Assembly: GCF_051014685.1 (NCBI RefSeq)
Contig: NC_135055.1
Span: 5,320,001 to 5,384,000, forward strand
Length of the DNA: 64,000 bases
Direction of reading: 5' to 3'
Source of the DNA: Ptiloglossa arizonensis
Lineage: Eukaryota; Arthropoda; Insecta; Hymenoptera; Colletidae
Shown: positions 49,978 through 62,300 of the stretch, one piece after another
Numbering within the stretch: the stretch's first letter is position 1
Layout of the letters: each line of letters starts with the position of its first letter
Program-made: the position numbers and the translations under genes
Notes under the pieces: model-generated
Databases searched by the model: none
Told to the model about the DNA's origin: nothing
The model's input: the letters and a program-made list of their open reading frames with translations, nothing else

Positions 49978-50223
49978 ATGTCGACTTTGAGGATTATCAA
50001 GAGTATCGTGTTCATCGCGTTCGTGGTGTTCCATGTCAACGTCCACGGTCTTGGAAACGATGGAAGGATCAGGAACCAGAAAATCGACGTGGATCCTTAC
50101 AAGTTCATCGGGATTAGCGCTCGACAAGAGTACTGTGCATTTGTTTTGGATCGATTCTCTCGTTTTAAAGATCTTGAGCTGCTATCGGGCGTTTCAAAAC
50201 GTTGCACAACTGGGGATTTATAA
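49978..50223 (+). CDS. G locus first exon: signal peptide plus partial Osiris N-terminal module
   Basis: The ATG at 49978 (a TTG seven codons upstream is not a start) encodes a signal peptide (IVFIAFVVFHVNVHG) and then a segment with EYCAFVLDRFSRFKDLELLSGVS. This aligns with the post-Cys segment of gene F (SFLDRLSEQEDINILPGVS). The frame stops at 50223 after KRCTTGDL. It either supplies the signal peptide of the downstream glycine-rich protein or is a truncated Osiris copy. Exon 2 at 51128 needs a phase-2 donor. The only candidates in phase, such as GA-GTACTG near 50129, are weak. The true exon end is therefore open and the stated end is the ORF limit. The promoter just upstream is strong. 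Confidence 0.55.
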   Translation: MSTLRIIKSIVFIAFVVFHVNVHGLGNDGRIRNQKIDVDPYKFIGISARQEYCAFVLDRFSRFKDLELLSGVSKRCTTGDL

Positions 50224-51127
50224 TTACTGATTGGAGGACGTGAAGTTTTTAATCAATGATACTTGAATTTTGTACATCAAATAGTTGTAGACTTCACAGA
50301 ACTGAAATTACCCAATTAGAGAGACTTGAATTTTTTAACAATTTTCCGAATACTAAACACAGAATTAGCATTTTATCAACATGTAAATGTTTCAAATTCT
50401 CATTCTTGTGTTTCTTAGTAAGCAACCGTACTGTTTTACAATCCTGTGTAGAAAAATTTCTTATTCGTATTAAGAAGATATCAATTACAGGGTAAAGAAC
50501 TCTTCTGTCAGGCATTGAAGTCTCCAAAGCTACGTGTATATCAACTTTCAAATACATATGGTTCCAGGACTGTAATATATTATTTTTCATTCACGTGGAT
50601 ATTATTAGCTACCAGCAACGTATTTCTCACCAATTGTTACATTTCTTCAACATATTTTTACCAATTTTCATTTATTTTCCAACCAATATCTGCTTACCAC
50701 GAGTAAAATAATTCTTTCAATTTTATTTTCAACTTTCGAAAAGAAGTACATATTGAAGGATCAATACTACGTTCACGACTGTGTTGCACGAAAACTAACT
50801 CAAACTTTAACCAGCTTTTCATAGCATCTTCCATTTACATTATTCACTGAAAAGTTTTTGATCCAACGTCCTGACACTACCACGTCGAAATTTATTTACA
50901 AATCAGAGGTAGCAAACACTACTAGCCATGATGGAGTAGTCAATTATATTTTGATAGTATATGTAACGCAACAAAAAATATTTTTCTACGCAAAATAGTG
51001 GTTTCCACTCCGAATAGATACATCGAGACAATTTGCTCCAGTCAAACACTAGTTCGTTTGATCAAATTCTTACCAAGAATTTTAAATTGTTGATCTCTTC
51101 CTTTCATTCGTCAACCGTTCTGTTCAG

Positions 51128-53481
51128 TTCTAGTAGACAACTGTTCGATTACCGAAAAAATGGAATCAGAATGGACGTGAAAGTGGTACCAGCACCGAGA
51201 AACGATTCCATGGTAGACGACAACGATGGCTTCCCAGAGTTCCCCACAAAAGATATAGGCTACTGTATAATCAATTTCTCACTGGTCTGCGCGAAGAAGC
51301 GTTTCAATCGATACTTGGACTCTATAAGGGAATTGAACGAGATTTACCTGATGGGTCAGGAGATCAAGCTGGTGAAGACCAGGACGATCGATGAGCATAA
51401 CTCTGCTAACGACTCCAGTTACGGTATTGAACGTAGCGTGAACGACTTCTTCGACACGTTTGCTCTGAGGATTACGTTACCCAGGTGGAATGGCAAACGA
51501 GAGAAGAACCAAATTGATCTCATGTACGACGAGACTGCTCTGTCCGAAGGTTCGTAGGAATGTTGTATTTTTGGAATATTAAAATATTAAATTCCAGCAT
51601 TGAAAGTCTTGAAAATTAGAAAAATTATTCTGTGGATACTTTGACCCTGTGAAGTTAGAGATCAAGTCTCAGTATTATAAATGTACTTCTTTCGATGTAT
51701 GTCGTCAATCTCGATAAATAATGGGAAAGTAGGAATAATAAATAATGAAACAAAATATGTTATCACAATTCTACATGGTACTTTATAGATATTGAATATT
51801 AAATGTCAATACTAAAAGTTTCAAAAGTTCGAAAGATTGTAGACTCTATAATGTTGGAGATTACGAGATTTAGTTTGTTACAGGACGAGCGAAAGGAGGA
51901 GGAGGAGGAGGAGGGGGAGGCGGTGGCGGGAAAGGTGGCGGTAAATGCAGAATGATGATGATGGCAGGTCTGATGATGCTCAAAATGAAAATAATAGGCA
52001 AGATGTTTTCCCTTTTCCTCTTTACCTTTCAATTTCTACAAAATGATCTCACCGATCTTTTCACGCGACAGGAGTGGCAACAATGAAGGGCATGATGATG
52101 TCGGGAATGTCTCTCATGATCTCCATGGCGATGCTGATGCATAAATACATGAAAGGCGGAGGAGGTGGAGGTGGCGGGGGCGGTGGAGGCGGTAGTACTA
52201 CCTATAAATATACCATTATTTTTAACACAAACACTATTACCTCAATATACAGTATAAACCAAAATTAACTTCTCAAAAACACTATAGTATGAAACAAAAT
52301 TGATGTCTAAGCAATACCACAATATGAAACAAAATTTATGTCTGAAAAATAGTACAATATCAAACAAAATTTATGTCTGAAGAATAGTACAATATAAAAC
52401 AAAATTTATGTCTGAAAAATAGTACAATATAAAACAAAATTTCTGTCTGAAAAATAGCACAATATAAAACAAAATTTATGTCTGAAAAATAACAACAATA
52501 TAAAACAAAATTTATGTCTGAAAAATAGCACAATATAAAGCAAAATTTATGTCTGAAAAATAGCACAATATAAAGCAAAATTTCTATCTGAAAAATAGTA
52601 CAATATAAAACAAAATTTATGTCTGAAATTAGTACAATATAAAACAAAATTTATGTCTGAAAAATAGCACAATATAAAGCAAAATTTATGTCTGAAAAAT
52701 ACCACAATATAGAACACAATTCACGTTTCGAAAACACTGCAATGTAAAATATTATAATTCTTACTTTTCCGCAGGCCAATACAAGGAAATCGTTCTCCTA
52801 ACGAAATCCGGAGGTGGAGGTGGAGGCGGAGGAGGAGGAGGTGGAGGAGGCTGTTGTCCACCCTCTGACAGTTACGGTGGGCCACCGTCTAACCACTATG
52901 GTCCCCCGTCCAATAGCTATGGTCCCCCATCGGGTGGCGGCGGTTACGGTGGTGGGTGGGGTCGCAGCTTCGGAAGAAGATTTATAACCACCAATCAAGA
53001 CAAAGCAAATCGCACTGTCGACTCCAATAATTCATCCCTCGTGATAGGAACGTCCGTCTCCAGCTCGACCTCGGTCAACCATCGTAGTTATGGCAGTCCT
53101 ATGAATTCCACGTCTTTGAATTGGAACTCCAGTTATTACGACGAATCACAGGGACGCGAGTACTCGAATAATAATACGAATAACGTGGTAAATAACACCG
53201 ACCAGGAACATTTGTTGCGTTCAGGGTCTAACAATTACACCAACGACTTGGATCGTCGTCAGAATGGGGATTCCAGAAAGTATGTCGACGACAGCGTCGA
53301 TCATGTTGGTTCCACGAACTACATCGCAAGTAATTACGACACGAATGTAGCGAGACCGATTTACAGCGATGAATGGCAGGCTACCGAAGAAAAAATGGCG
53401 TCGCCGAGTTCGAGGAAAGAAGTGCAGAGGAGCGGCAACATTTCGAAAATTGCTGACGACTCCTCTCTGCGTGGAATTTGA
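51128..53481 (+). CDS. Glycine-rich Osiris-like protein G, four downstream exons
   Basis: Exons are 51128-51549, 51884-51997, 52072-52191 and 52775-53481. The first has a C-x7-C pair (CIINFSLVC) and YLDSIRELNEIYLMGQEIKLVK, the Osiris module, and ends with DUF1676-like VNDFFDTFALRITLP. The second begins GRAK, then a Gly run and MMMMAGLMMLKMKII. The third continues the hydrophobic segment (MKGMMMSGMSLMISMAMLM) and a second Gly run. The last has GQYKEIVLLTKS, a third Gly run, GPPSNSYGPPS repeats and a long Asn/Ser-rich tail. All joins after the first are phase 1. The intron 51998-52071 is GC-AG (ATAG-GCAAGA). No signal peptide is encoded here, so it probably comes from the 49978 exon. Poly(A) signal at 53530. 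Extra introns and Gly runs are unlike the other members; the exon 51128 start is a prediction. Confidence 0.75.
52270..52735. repeat. 35-bp tandem array in the gene G intron, about 13 copies
   Basis: AAAATTTATGTCTGAAAAATAGTACAATATAAAAC-type units (given by key words AAAATTTATG, TCTGAAAAAT) recur at 52331, 52366 and 52401, 35 bp apart, and continue through 52735. They produce a repetitive minus-strand frame with FSDINFVLY words. The intron lies between the second Gly run and the last coding exon. Confidence 0.92.
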
Positions 53482-53529
53482 AAACGGTTTGAAGAATCCC
53501 ATAGTGCGAATTTCTGTGTACAATTTGGG

Positions 53530-53535
53530 AATAAA
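53530..53535 (+). other. Poly(A) signal of gene G
   Basis: AATAAA 49 nt after the stop codon; a GT-rich stretch (GTGTATGCTTCTGTTGCGTGTG) follows about 20 bp on. Confidence 0.65.
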
Positions 53536-55210
53536 TTTAGTACTGAAAATCAAAATGTGTATGCTTCTGTTGCGTGTGTTACCTTAGTCCTAATTATGAT
53601 TGTAATATTTGAGTAAGGAATAATATACTGCAAAACGTTCTTTAAACATTTCCATAGTTACTTAAGGTACAAAAAAGTGACTTTCCTTGTCAGTTCTTTT
53701 ATTGGTTTAAACTTTACGTTTTATTTATTAAGATTGACCGAATCGAAATGTTACCGACGAAGACATTCTATAAGAGAGTATAAACATTTTAAAAATGGTA
53801 AAGATATGTACTCTTAAGAAACAAAAATTGCCCGGTTATTTATTTATGATGTGATTGGTGTAAGTGGTATTTGAACGGGCAAAGTCCATTATTTTCACTT
53901 TATTCGAACGTTCCTCTACCCTCCACATCATTTCAAAATCATAATATTACAAATAGTTTAACTTGTTGTAATACGATGTTCATTAGACAAATTTGTTATA
54001 TTATTACATTCATACTTTCGAATATTGTATTTTCTACTTAGTCACTTTTCTGTATCTTTGAAAAAGACCACAATTGCCTAAAAAGTATTCATTTCTTTCA
54101 AAAATGGAACATAGCTTAAGAAGATATTCAGAAACAATTCTATTTTGTAATAAAACCACATTTTTTTCAATTTTAAATTAACGAGTGTTTTAATCGTGTT
54201 ATATACGTTTACATATTTTTTTAACTAGTGAGAGAAAGACTGTAACCTCGAATTTTTTGTTTTGCAATTCGAAATATATCAATACCAATTTCCTATGTAT
54301 AGGTAAATTTTAGCACAATGCAGTGGCGCGATCTTTCGAACAACCTACCAAGATTCTCCATAGATGAGTCATGACACATAGGAGCATACGCACAGCGACA
54401 TATGTCATAGAATACACATATCCTCGTACAAAGTGTCATACGATCTGAAATACCGACGTTGTATAATACCAACGAGTATTTTCCAGCGTTCTGGAGCGAC
54501 CTCTTCGTGCAAGAACGGTAATTCTAGGAACTATATACAAGCAAACTACCAAAGTCGGTAAAGATAACAAACGTTAAAAAATCATCCCTGTACGCAGTTT
54601 GCAATTCTATTAAACCCGGCTCAGAAAATGTAATAAGTTTCATTTATACTGATAGCTAAAAATTGGATTATTTTAGCAACATTAAATTAAGAATATTTTC
54701 ACAGTTAGATACTCCACGAGCTTACTAACATTTCCCAAATCTTATTTTTTCTCTTCCTATCTGATCTGTAATATATATATTATATTCTATAATATATCCT
54801 ATATTACAATAAATGATCAAAGAACCCTTGGAACGTTACTCTATTTATTCGTATACCTTAAGAAACAATTCTAAGAAAAATTCTTTTGATTATCATATCT
54901 TATGAGGATGTTGCTACGAATAAGATAGCTAGATGGAATCAAAGTTCTTTCGATCTTCTTGTTTAGTTTTACCGAGCAGTTACATCAGAGTTGGGCCTAG
55001 TAGATTATTTCTTCTGAATCCCAGCATCCTGCTACGTGCCACGTAACCGTAGACACGATTTAGGACGACTGATAACAGAGTATGTCCTATTCCGAATTCG
55101 GTGATTCACAGACACGCGTTTCTGTGCATGACTCTGCGTCCAAGCATGTTTTCCTACAAGCGTGCACACCAGAGGACAGCAACCGATCTTTCGACTCAGG
55201 TATACGTCAA
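53536..55210. other. Spacer after gene G, no gene seen
   Basis: AT-rich with no coding signal. A run of ATATAT words lies near 54770-54810. Confidence 0.4.
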
Positions 55211-55470
55211 ATTCTTTCTTATACAACAAACGGTGGTAATCGAAGTGAATACCGAGAAAGAGAAACAAAATAAACGGCTAAGTACATACTTACTTGGCAG
55301 TTCCTGGATTTTTGTACACAATGGCCTTAAATCCAGCTGTCCCTTTCCTATACAACAAACGATGGTAATAGAAGTGACTACCGAGAAAGTGGAAAAAATA
55401 AGTTGCTCATTAGATAATTACTTGGCAGTTCCTGGGAATTCATACACGGTGGCTTGCAATCTAGCTGAAT
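55210..55470. repeat. 130-bp direct repeat, two copies
   Basis: TATACAACAAACGGTGGTAAT at 55220 and TATACAACAAACGATGGTAAT 130 bp later start copies that share GACTACCGAGAAAG and ACTTGGCAGTTCCTGG. Confidence 0.85.
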
Positions 55471-55859
55471 GACACTTCTAAGAATTGAAAAACTATTACA
55501 TTAACGCGTCTAATGGAAAATGATTAATTTCAAGAAAAATTGTTCGTTCTGGTAATACCGAGTTAATCGAGTATGTATTTAGAATAGTTTATCGAGATAT
55601 AGGAATGAATGTAATAGTGCTAGATAGAACATTTTTGTAACATATAGAACTGAATGGTACTTTCAATATTTTAATGAAACTTTGGTTTGATGCACAGTCG
55701 AGCCTGTCGTATCCGAATTAATGGGGATACATAATGTTAACACGATAATAGAACACTCTTCCGATATGAAACTACATTTATTCAAATAGAGATAAGAATT
55801 CATAGTTTGTTAAAATATTTAAATATTGACAATACGAATAATCATATATTAGACTATGA

Positions 55860-56530
55860 ATCATTTGTATCTTTACTGTATCTCTACTACAAAATAATGC
55901 AAAATAATTATTTCTATCTCTACCATATCTCTACTATAAAAGAATTCAAAATAATTATTTCCATTTCTACTGTATTACTACTATAAAATAATGCAAAATA
56001 ATTATTTCTATCTCTATTGTATCTTTACTATAAAGTAATGCAAAATAATTATTCCTATCTTTACTGTAACTCTATTATAAAATAATGCAAAATAATTATT
56101 CCTATCTCTACTGTAACTCTACTATAAACTAATGCAAAATAATTATTCCTATTTCTACTGTATCTCTATTATAAAATAATGCAAAATAATTATTCCTATC
56201 TCTGCTGTATCTCTACTATAAACTAATGCAAAATAATTATTCCTACTGCATCTCTATTATAAAATAATGCAAAGTAATTATTCCTATCTCTACTGTATCT
56301 CTACTATAAACTAATGCAAAATAATTATTCCTATTTCTACTGTATCTCTACTATAAAATAGTGCAAAACAATTATTCTATCTTTGTTGTATCCACTGTAT
56401 AATATTCCAAAATAATAATTTCTATCACTACCGTATTTATTGTACGAGAATGCAAAATAATTATTTTTATATTTACAGTATCTACCGTACAAAAATGCGG
56501 ACTAATTATTTCCATTTCTACTGTAGTTCA
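55860..56530. repeat. 47-bp tandem array, about 12 copies
   Basis: AATGCAAAATAATTATTCC recurs every 47 bp (55990 and 56037, for example), with CTATCTCTACTGTATCTCTA between. One unit near 56230 is shortened, and the last units near 56400-56530 decay. Confidence 0.92.
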
Positions 56531-57169
56531 ATAAATTCATTTTTAGCATCACGAACGTGTCGGTACTTCAGTTGGTAAGATATAAGCTCCCAGTGAATGT
56601 CTGGTCTGCATCACGTTTGCGGTCTTACCTGTGCTCGACAGGTGTGCACGTCGTCCATGACTTTGAACTCGCGACTACCGACCGAGGCACGCCGAGTTGA
56701 GAAGCAACGCCGCTAGACGTCCAAGGCCATCGACCGACTTCCTCAATTAAGTTCAGGGTCGCTTAAATAAGCACGTATCTCTCGAATATTTCGCACTTCT
56801 TAGCACAACACAGAGTTATATTAATGGGATTTGCACATTCCGAGGGGAGATGTTCTTCCTGACTCGGATGATGCTTTCAAAATAAATAATAATACTTGAT
56901 TAGCGTCTTTCTGTTAATTCTTTTCTCAAACTCGAATGTCACGTTATCAGAAATTATCTATAATTTATGTTCACTGACATTAAAGCAATTTTGTTCCCTT
57001 TTCCATCCTACATGTCCTATAGCCACAGGGAAGTGAAATTTGTCATACACTGCAATCTCTTTTGACAAACATATCTATTAACACTGACTTTCCTAATCTT
57101 CGTGTTTGAGCACAAACTGTATCCAGTGAGTTCAATAGAGCTTCACCTGTCATTGTACGAGGTTAAAAA
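56531..57169. other. Spacer, no gene seen
   Basis: 56560-56760 is a GC-richer island between two AT-rich arrays; no coding frame of note. Confidence 0.4.
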
Positions 57170-58120
57170 TGTAATACTTTAACGAAATATTTGGATTAGA
57201 ATTTTAGAAGAGAAATATGAGCCATTGCTATCCTTGGTATAAAACTCAACACTCTAACAAATCTAATAAATGTTTGAAATTACGTTTTGAATCGAAAGGT
57301 TGAAAATTCAATACTTTAATAAAAGATTTCGATTACAATTTTGGAAGAAGAGAAATATGAGCCATTAGCTATCATTGGTATATAACTCAACACTCTAACA
57401 AATTTAATAAATGATTGAAATTACGTTATGAATCGAAAGGTTGAAAATTCAATACTTTAACAAAAGATTTCAGTTACAATTTTGGAAGAGGAATATAAAC
57501 CATTAGATACCATTGGTATAAAATTCAACACTCTAACAAATCTAATAAATGATTGAAATTACGTTATGAATCGAAAAATTGAAAATTCAATACTTTAACA
57601 AAAGATTTCATTTACAATTTTGGAAGAGAAATATAAACCACTAGATATCATTGGTATAAAATTCAACACTCCACCAAATCTAATAAATGATTGAAATTAC
57701 GTTATGAATCGAAAGATTGAAAATTCAATACTTTAACAAAAGATTTCAGTTACAATTTTGGAAGAGGAATATAAACCATTAGATACCATTGGTATAAAGT
57801 TCAACACTCCAACAAATTTAATAAATGATTGAAATTACGTTATGAATCGAAAAATTGAAAATTCAATACTTTAACAAAAAATTTCAGTTACAATTTTGGA
57901 AGAGAAATATAACCATATTTTGAAATACAAGCCATTAGATATCATTGGTATAAAATTCAACACTCCAACAAATCTAATAAATGATTGAAATCACGTTACG
58001 AATCGAAAGGTTGAAAATTCAATACCATAATAAAAGATTTCGATTTCAATTTTTGAAACAAGAGAAATATAAACCATTAGCTATAAAACTCAACAGTCGA
58101 CTGCATCCAATAAATGATTA
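57170..58120. repeat. 138-bp tandem array, about 6.5 copies
   Basis: TTGAAATTACGTTATGAATCG recurs at about 57273, 57415, 57553, 57691, 57829 and 57985, mostly 138 bp apart. Units share AAAATTCAATACTTTAACAAA and TTGGTATAAAATTCAACAC. The last unit has a 17-bp insertion. Confidence 0.92.
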
Positions 58121-59399
58121 AAATTACGCTATAAATTGTACCTGACACGTTTTATTTACAATTATGGAAAGAAAATATTATCTGTTGTTACTATATCATT
58201 CGTAAAACGAGTCTCGGTAGTACCATTGAGTGACAACTCCATAATGGAGACGAGTGGCACGCATTCAAATGAATCGTAGACGGTTTAATTACGTGGCGTA
58301 ACTGTACGTTGGAATTAAGTCACACATCGAAATGTGTGCCTCGATGCTGCACGCACACGTTACGAACGGTCTTAGAATCGACCCTGCACAATAGCTGACC
58401 CACATCGTTCCGCGACTAAGTTGCTTGATACTCACGGCACGTAGTATTTTCGGAGACAACGCGATCTGATTTGAAAGGAATAACGGCAGTCAGATTTTTC
58501 AGCTATACCAACCGACAATTCTGCCAGCTACCATTCTTGTCGATGGTTCGATTTTTCCTCTTTCGTTCGAAAGTCTTTTGTACTCGAACGATCGAAATTA
58601 CTCGACGAGAAAAATTATATCCAAACTTGTTCCAGATTTCTCGAGCAATATCAGATCCCCAGATTGTACCTGAGCTATATCCAACTTGGATTATCGATAA
58701 TAAGTGCACGCTAATAAGGAACATTTATCGAAACGGTAATGGTAGACTAAAACGAGGTTTACGACACTTCTGGGATGAGTCTTATTAGTGGAACGTCGAA
58801 TACGTTCCATTGATAGTCGATAGAAAATCATTGAGGATAATTGAAAATTTTAACGGGTTATTAAATAGGTAAGGGAAGTCTAGGTTAGGTTTCCGAGTGG
58901 ACAGTTATCTTCCAACAATGGCTACTTAGAGGTTATTTAAGATACTATTATTCTGTGTAAACTGTGCATTGAAGAAGGTGAAATACAATCGGCTATTGAC
59001 AGTCCCTCGTTTCAGATGACTGCGTTCCAAATTAGCATAAACGAGCAGTGGTGAATCTACAGATATCAAGACCTGAAGCTAGTTAGTCCGAGAGGTCCCT
59101 TTCTGATATGTTTAAAAAAAGACCAATTATGAAAATATGTATATTTATCCTCGATTTGTTCTCGCTCTTTATACTTGAAGAATTAATTGAATTGAAAAAT
59201 TAATACATTAGAATTTCTCGAGAACCTCTTTTATGTGGACCTCAATTACGTTATTAGTCACAATGGAGTTTACCTGAAAATAATTCAGATTACATATTTC
59301 AAAATTGACATAATTTTCCTTTTCTAAACCAAAAAATCGTGTAGTGAGTTTAAACAACGAAATTTAAGAATCTAATTGTTAATATTGCGTAAATTATTC
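58121..59399. other. Spacer, no gene seen
   Basis: 58200-58450 is GC-richer; the remainder is AT-rich. The open frame near 58471-58788 has no recognised domain. Confidence 0.4.
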
Positions 59400-60420
59400 T
59401 CAAATTTTCAAATATTCCTTTTCTTCCACTTTCATCAAAAGTTAGTTATTAATTACTCATTTTTGCAGGTTTTGTCCACAGTGTCACAATCTTTTTTACG
59501 TTATGACTGAAAAATGGAGAATACCCAAGCGAACAAAACAAAGTTACATTAATTTGAATGAAAATAACAGTACGAACTTTCAACTCGATCCAATATTTAT
59601 TAATTACTCTTTCTGGGAGTTTATTTTCATCCACTTTCATCAAAAGTTACTTATTAATTACTTACTTTTGGAGGTTCTGTTCACATTGTTACAATCATTC
59701 TTACCCGAAAGATGCCTAAATAAAAAATTACTTATTTTTGGAAGTTTTATTCGTAAGATTGTTACAATCTTTCTTAGGTGAAAGATGGTTTAAAAATGCA
59801 GAATATGCGATCAATTTATTAACTATTCTTTTTGGGAATTTGTTTTCATCCACTTTCATCAAAAGTTACTTATTAATTACTTATTTTTAGAGGTTTTGTT
59901 CACATTGTTACAATCATTCTTACCTGAAAGATACCTAAATAAAAAATTACTTATTACTTCCTTATTTTTGGAAGTTTTATTCCTAAGATTGTTACAATCA
60001 TTCTTACGTGAAAGATGGCTTAAAAATGCATAATATCCAAGCGAAGAAAACAAAGTTAGATCAATTTGAATGAAAAGAACGACACGAACTTTTAACTCGT
60101 CCCAATATTTATTAATTACCCTTTCTGGGAGTTTATTTTCATCCACTTTCATCAAAAGTTACTTATTAATTACTTACTTTTGGAGGTTCTGTTCACATTG
60201 TTACAATCATTCTTACCCGAAAGATGCCTAAATAAAAAATTACTTATTTTTGGAAGTTTTATTCCTAAGATTGTTACAATCATTCTTACGTGAAAGATGG
60301 CTTGAAAATGCAGAATATCCAAGCGAACAAAACAAAGTTAGATCAATTTGAATGAAAAGCACGACACGTACTTTCAATTCGATCCAATACTTACTAATCA
60401 CACTTTTTGGGAGGTTTCGT
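59400..60420. repeat. Composite repeat array with shuffled modules
   Basis: Two modules, TTCATCCACTTTCATCAAAAGTTA and TTGTTACAATCATTCTTACC-GAAAGATG, recur many times in different combinations (near 59425, 59626, 59846 and 60140 for the first). Spacing varies from about 200 to 290 bp. The minus-strand frames MMKVDENKLPERVINKYW at 59643 and 60155 are copies of one repeat segment, not genes. Confidence 0.85.
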
Positions 60421-61999
60421 CCCATCACGGAGTGTGTCACTGCTCAGTCGACGGTTGACGAACACGATCGACCGCGAAGAATGGCCGCGGGGGCGGGTCA
60501 GGAAAATCGGCGAAAGTCTTCGTGTCGCGGGACAAAAGTGGGCTTCCGCCGCGCCAGAAATAGGTAGGACGTGTCACGCCACGAGTTCGCGAATCGGTTC
60601 ACTTTCCTATGCGCGCAGCACGCGGCTCGCGGACTCGGGATCCTTTGGTTGCGTTTTAGTTGACGTAACGGAAAATACCATCGTTTTAACATCGCGCAGC
60701 GAGAAAGCGGCCGGGAGGAAAAAGAGACAAAAATGTGGACCGGTGACACCGTATTTGCATAATCACGCGGAACAGGAATCGAGACGAGTTACAAACCGTA
60801 GAAACTGTGTCCACGTTTTTACAACTACTGGTGAAAAATCAGCAAGCAACTGGTTATTTGGTTTTTTCATCGATTCGTTGCACTATTTCGAAACAGTTTT
60901 AATAATGGCCGAGAGATACTTGCTCGTGGTGTCGAGAAATAAAATAATAAATTATGGGACGTATCGAAGCTGGTTTTGACTTTTTGATATATGGATCTAA
61001 AAGAGAAAGAAACAATTCTGTGGAATGAATGATGAACGAGATGAAACTAAAATTAGATATATCGAGGTCGAGTAAGGAGAAGAGGTTGAAGTGTAAATGG
61101 CGAAGTAGGTTTGGTATTTTATTAGTGCACGTTTTCGTTGCATTTATATTACTGTGAAATAAAATCTCATATTATGTGGTTCTCCTGGAAAATTGAACGC
61201 TCGAATTTGTTATTATGTGGCAATATTCAAATTAAGCCAAATTTCAAGGTATACTTAATATTACTTTTAAATCTGTATCGGTAGAAATAATTTATACAAA
61301 TTATAATTACAATATTAATAACGAAGAGAACTCTTATTATATTGTAAATACAATTTCAGGTTTATACAAATTAGACTTACAAATTATAGTTGATTCCTGG
61401 ATTCTTTTATTGTCCAATTTGGTTCAATTATTATATAAACATTTTAAATTTTAATTTTCGACATTTCTATCGTTCTTGTTAAATTCAATAGCGCTCGATT
61501 TAATCAATATAAATGAAAAATGTAGTGATTTAAAGAATGTATAATTTCATTACCAAGTGGAAGAAAAATTTCAAGCCATTGTAAAATTAAATGGTGAAAT
61601 TAGTAATTCTCACTCCAGAAAATGAAATTACTGTTAATTCCCTTAATTCTTCGGAATTATTACCTTAATTCTGGACATATAATAATTCTTTTATAAACTG
61701 GTACGAATACGTTGTATATCATGTTTCATTTGACAGGTGACACTCAGTGTTTCAACCTTTCCTCAAGTGTCTAATTAACGCCCATATTTTTTATAATCTC
61801 TTTTACACACTTCATTTTACATATATTTCCTCTACCGTGGAAATGTGTGTCAAACTCGTTTGCTTTTACTCGATTTGCTTTTTCAACGACACGGTTGGCA
61901 ATCAAAATTATCATCGCGACGTTCAAATTGTTTCTTAATTCATCGTACTCCATCTTCTTCGCTCCATTATTGTCACACGCAAACATTTTTCAATACATA
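60421..61999. other. Spacer, no gene seen
   Basis: 60420-60740 is GC-rich with open frames on both strands but no domain; the rest is AT-rich. Confidence 0.4.
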
Positions 62000-62300
62000 A
62001 ATATCAATAAGTACACAATCTGACAATTGACAATAAGTAAAAACAATAACGATCGTTCAGGCAATATACGAAAAAAGTGTTCCAAAAATTCGGAACACGT
62101 GCTCACGGATGTGGCTTCGAAACGTTCTAAGAGACACGAGTTCAAAAGTTCAATATCTATAAGTACACAATCTGACAATAAGTAAAAACAATAACGATCG
62201 TCCAGGCAACGTACGAAAAAAATGTTCCAAAAATTAGGAACACGTGCTCACGGATGTGGCTTCGAAACGTTCTAAGAGACAGGAGTTCAAAAGTTATCAC
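62000..62300. repeat. 152-bp direct repeat, two copies
   Basis: Copies start at about 62001 and 62153 (ATAAGTACACAATCTGACAA). They share CACGTGCTCACGGATGTGG and GCTTCGAAACGTTCTAAGAG with few differences. The first carries an extra TTGACAA segment. Confidence 0.88.

Noticed and set aside
51967..51972. GTCTGA as the donor of gene G exon 2 of the glycine-rich part
   Set aside because: In phase, but a poor match to consensus and it shortens the hydrophobic segment; the GC donor at 51998 fits better.
52360..52647. 95-aa minus-strand frame with FSDINFVLY repeats
   Set aside because: Reads the 35-bp intronic array of gene G.
59449..60440. Three minus-strand frames sharing KVDENKLPERVINKYW-like starts
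   Set aside because: Copies of a non-coding repeat module; similarity is due to DNA repetition, and the frames lack splice or promoter context.
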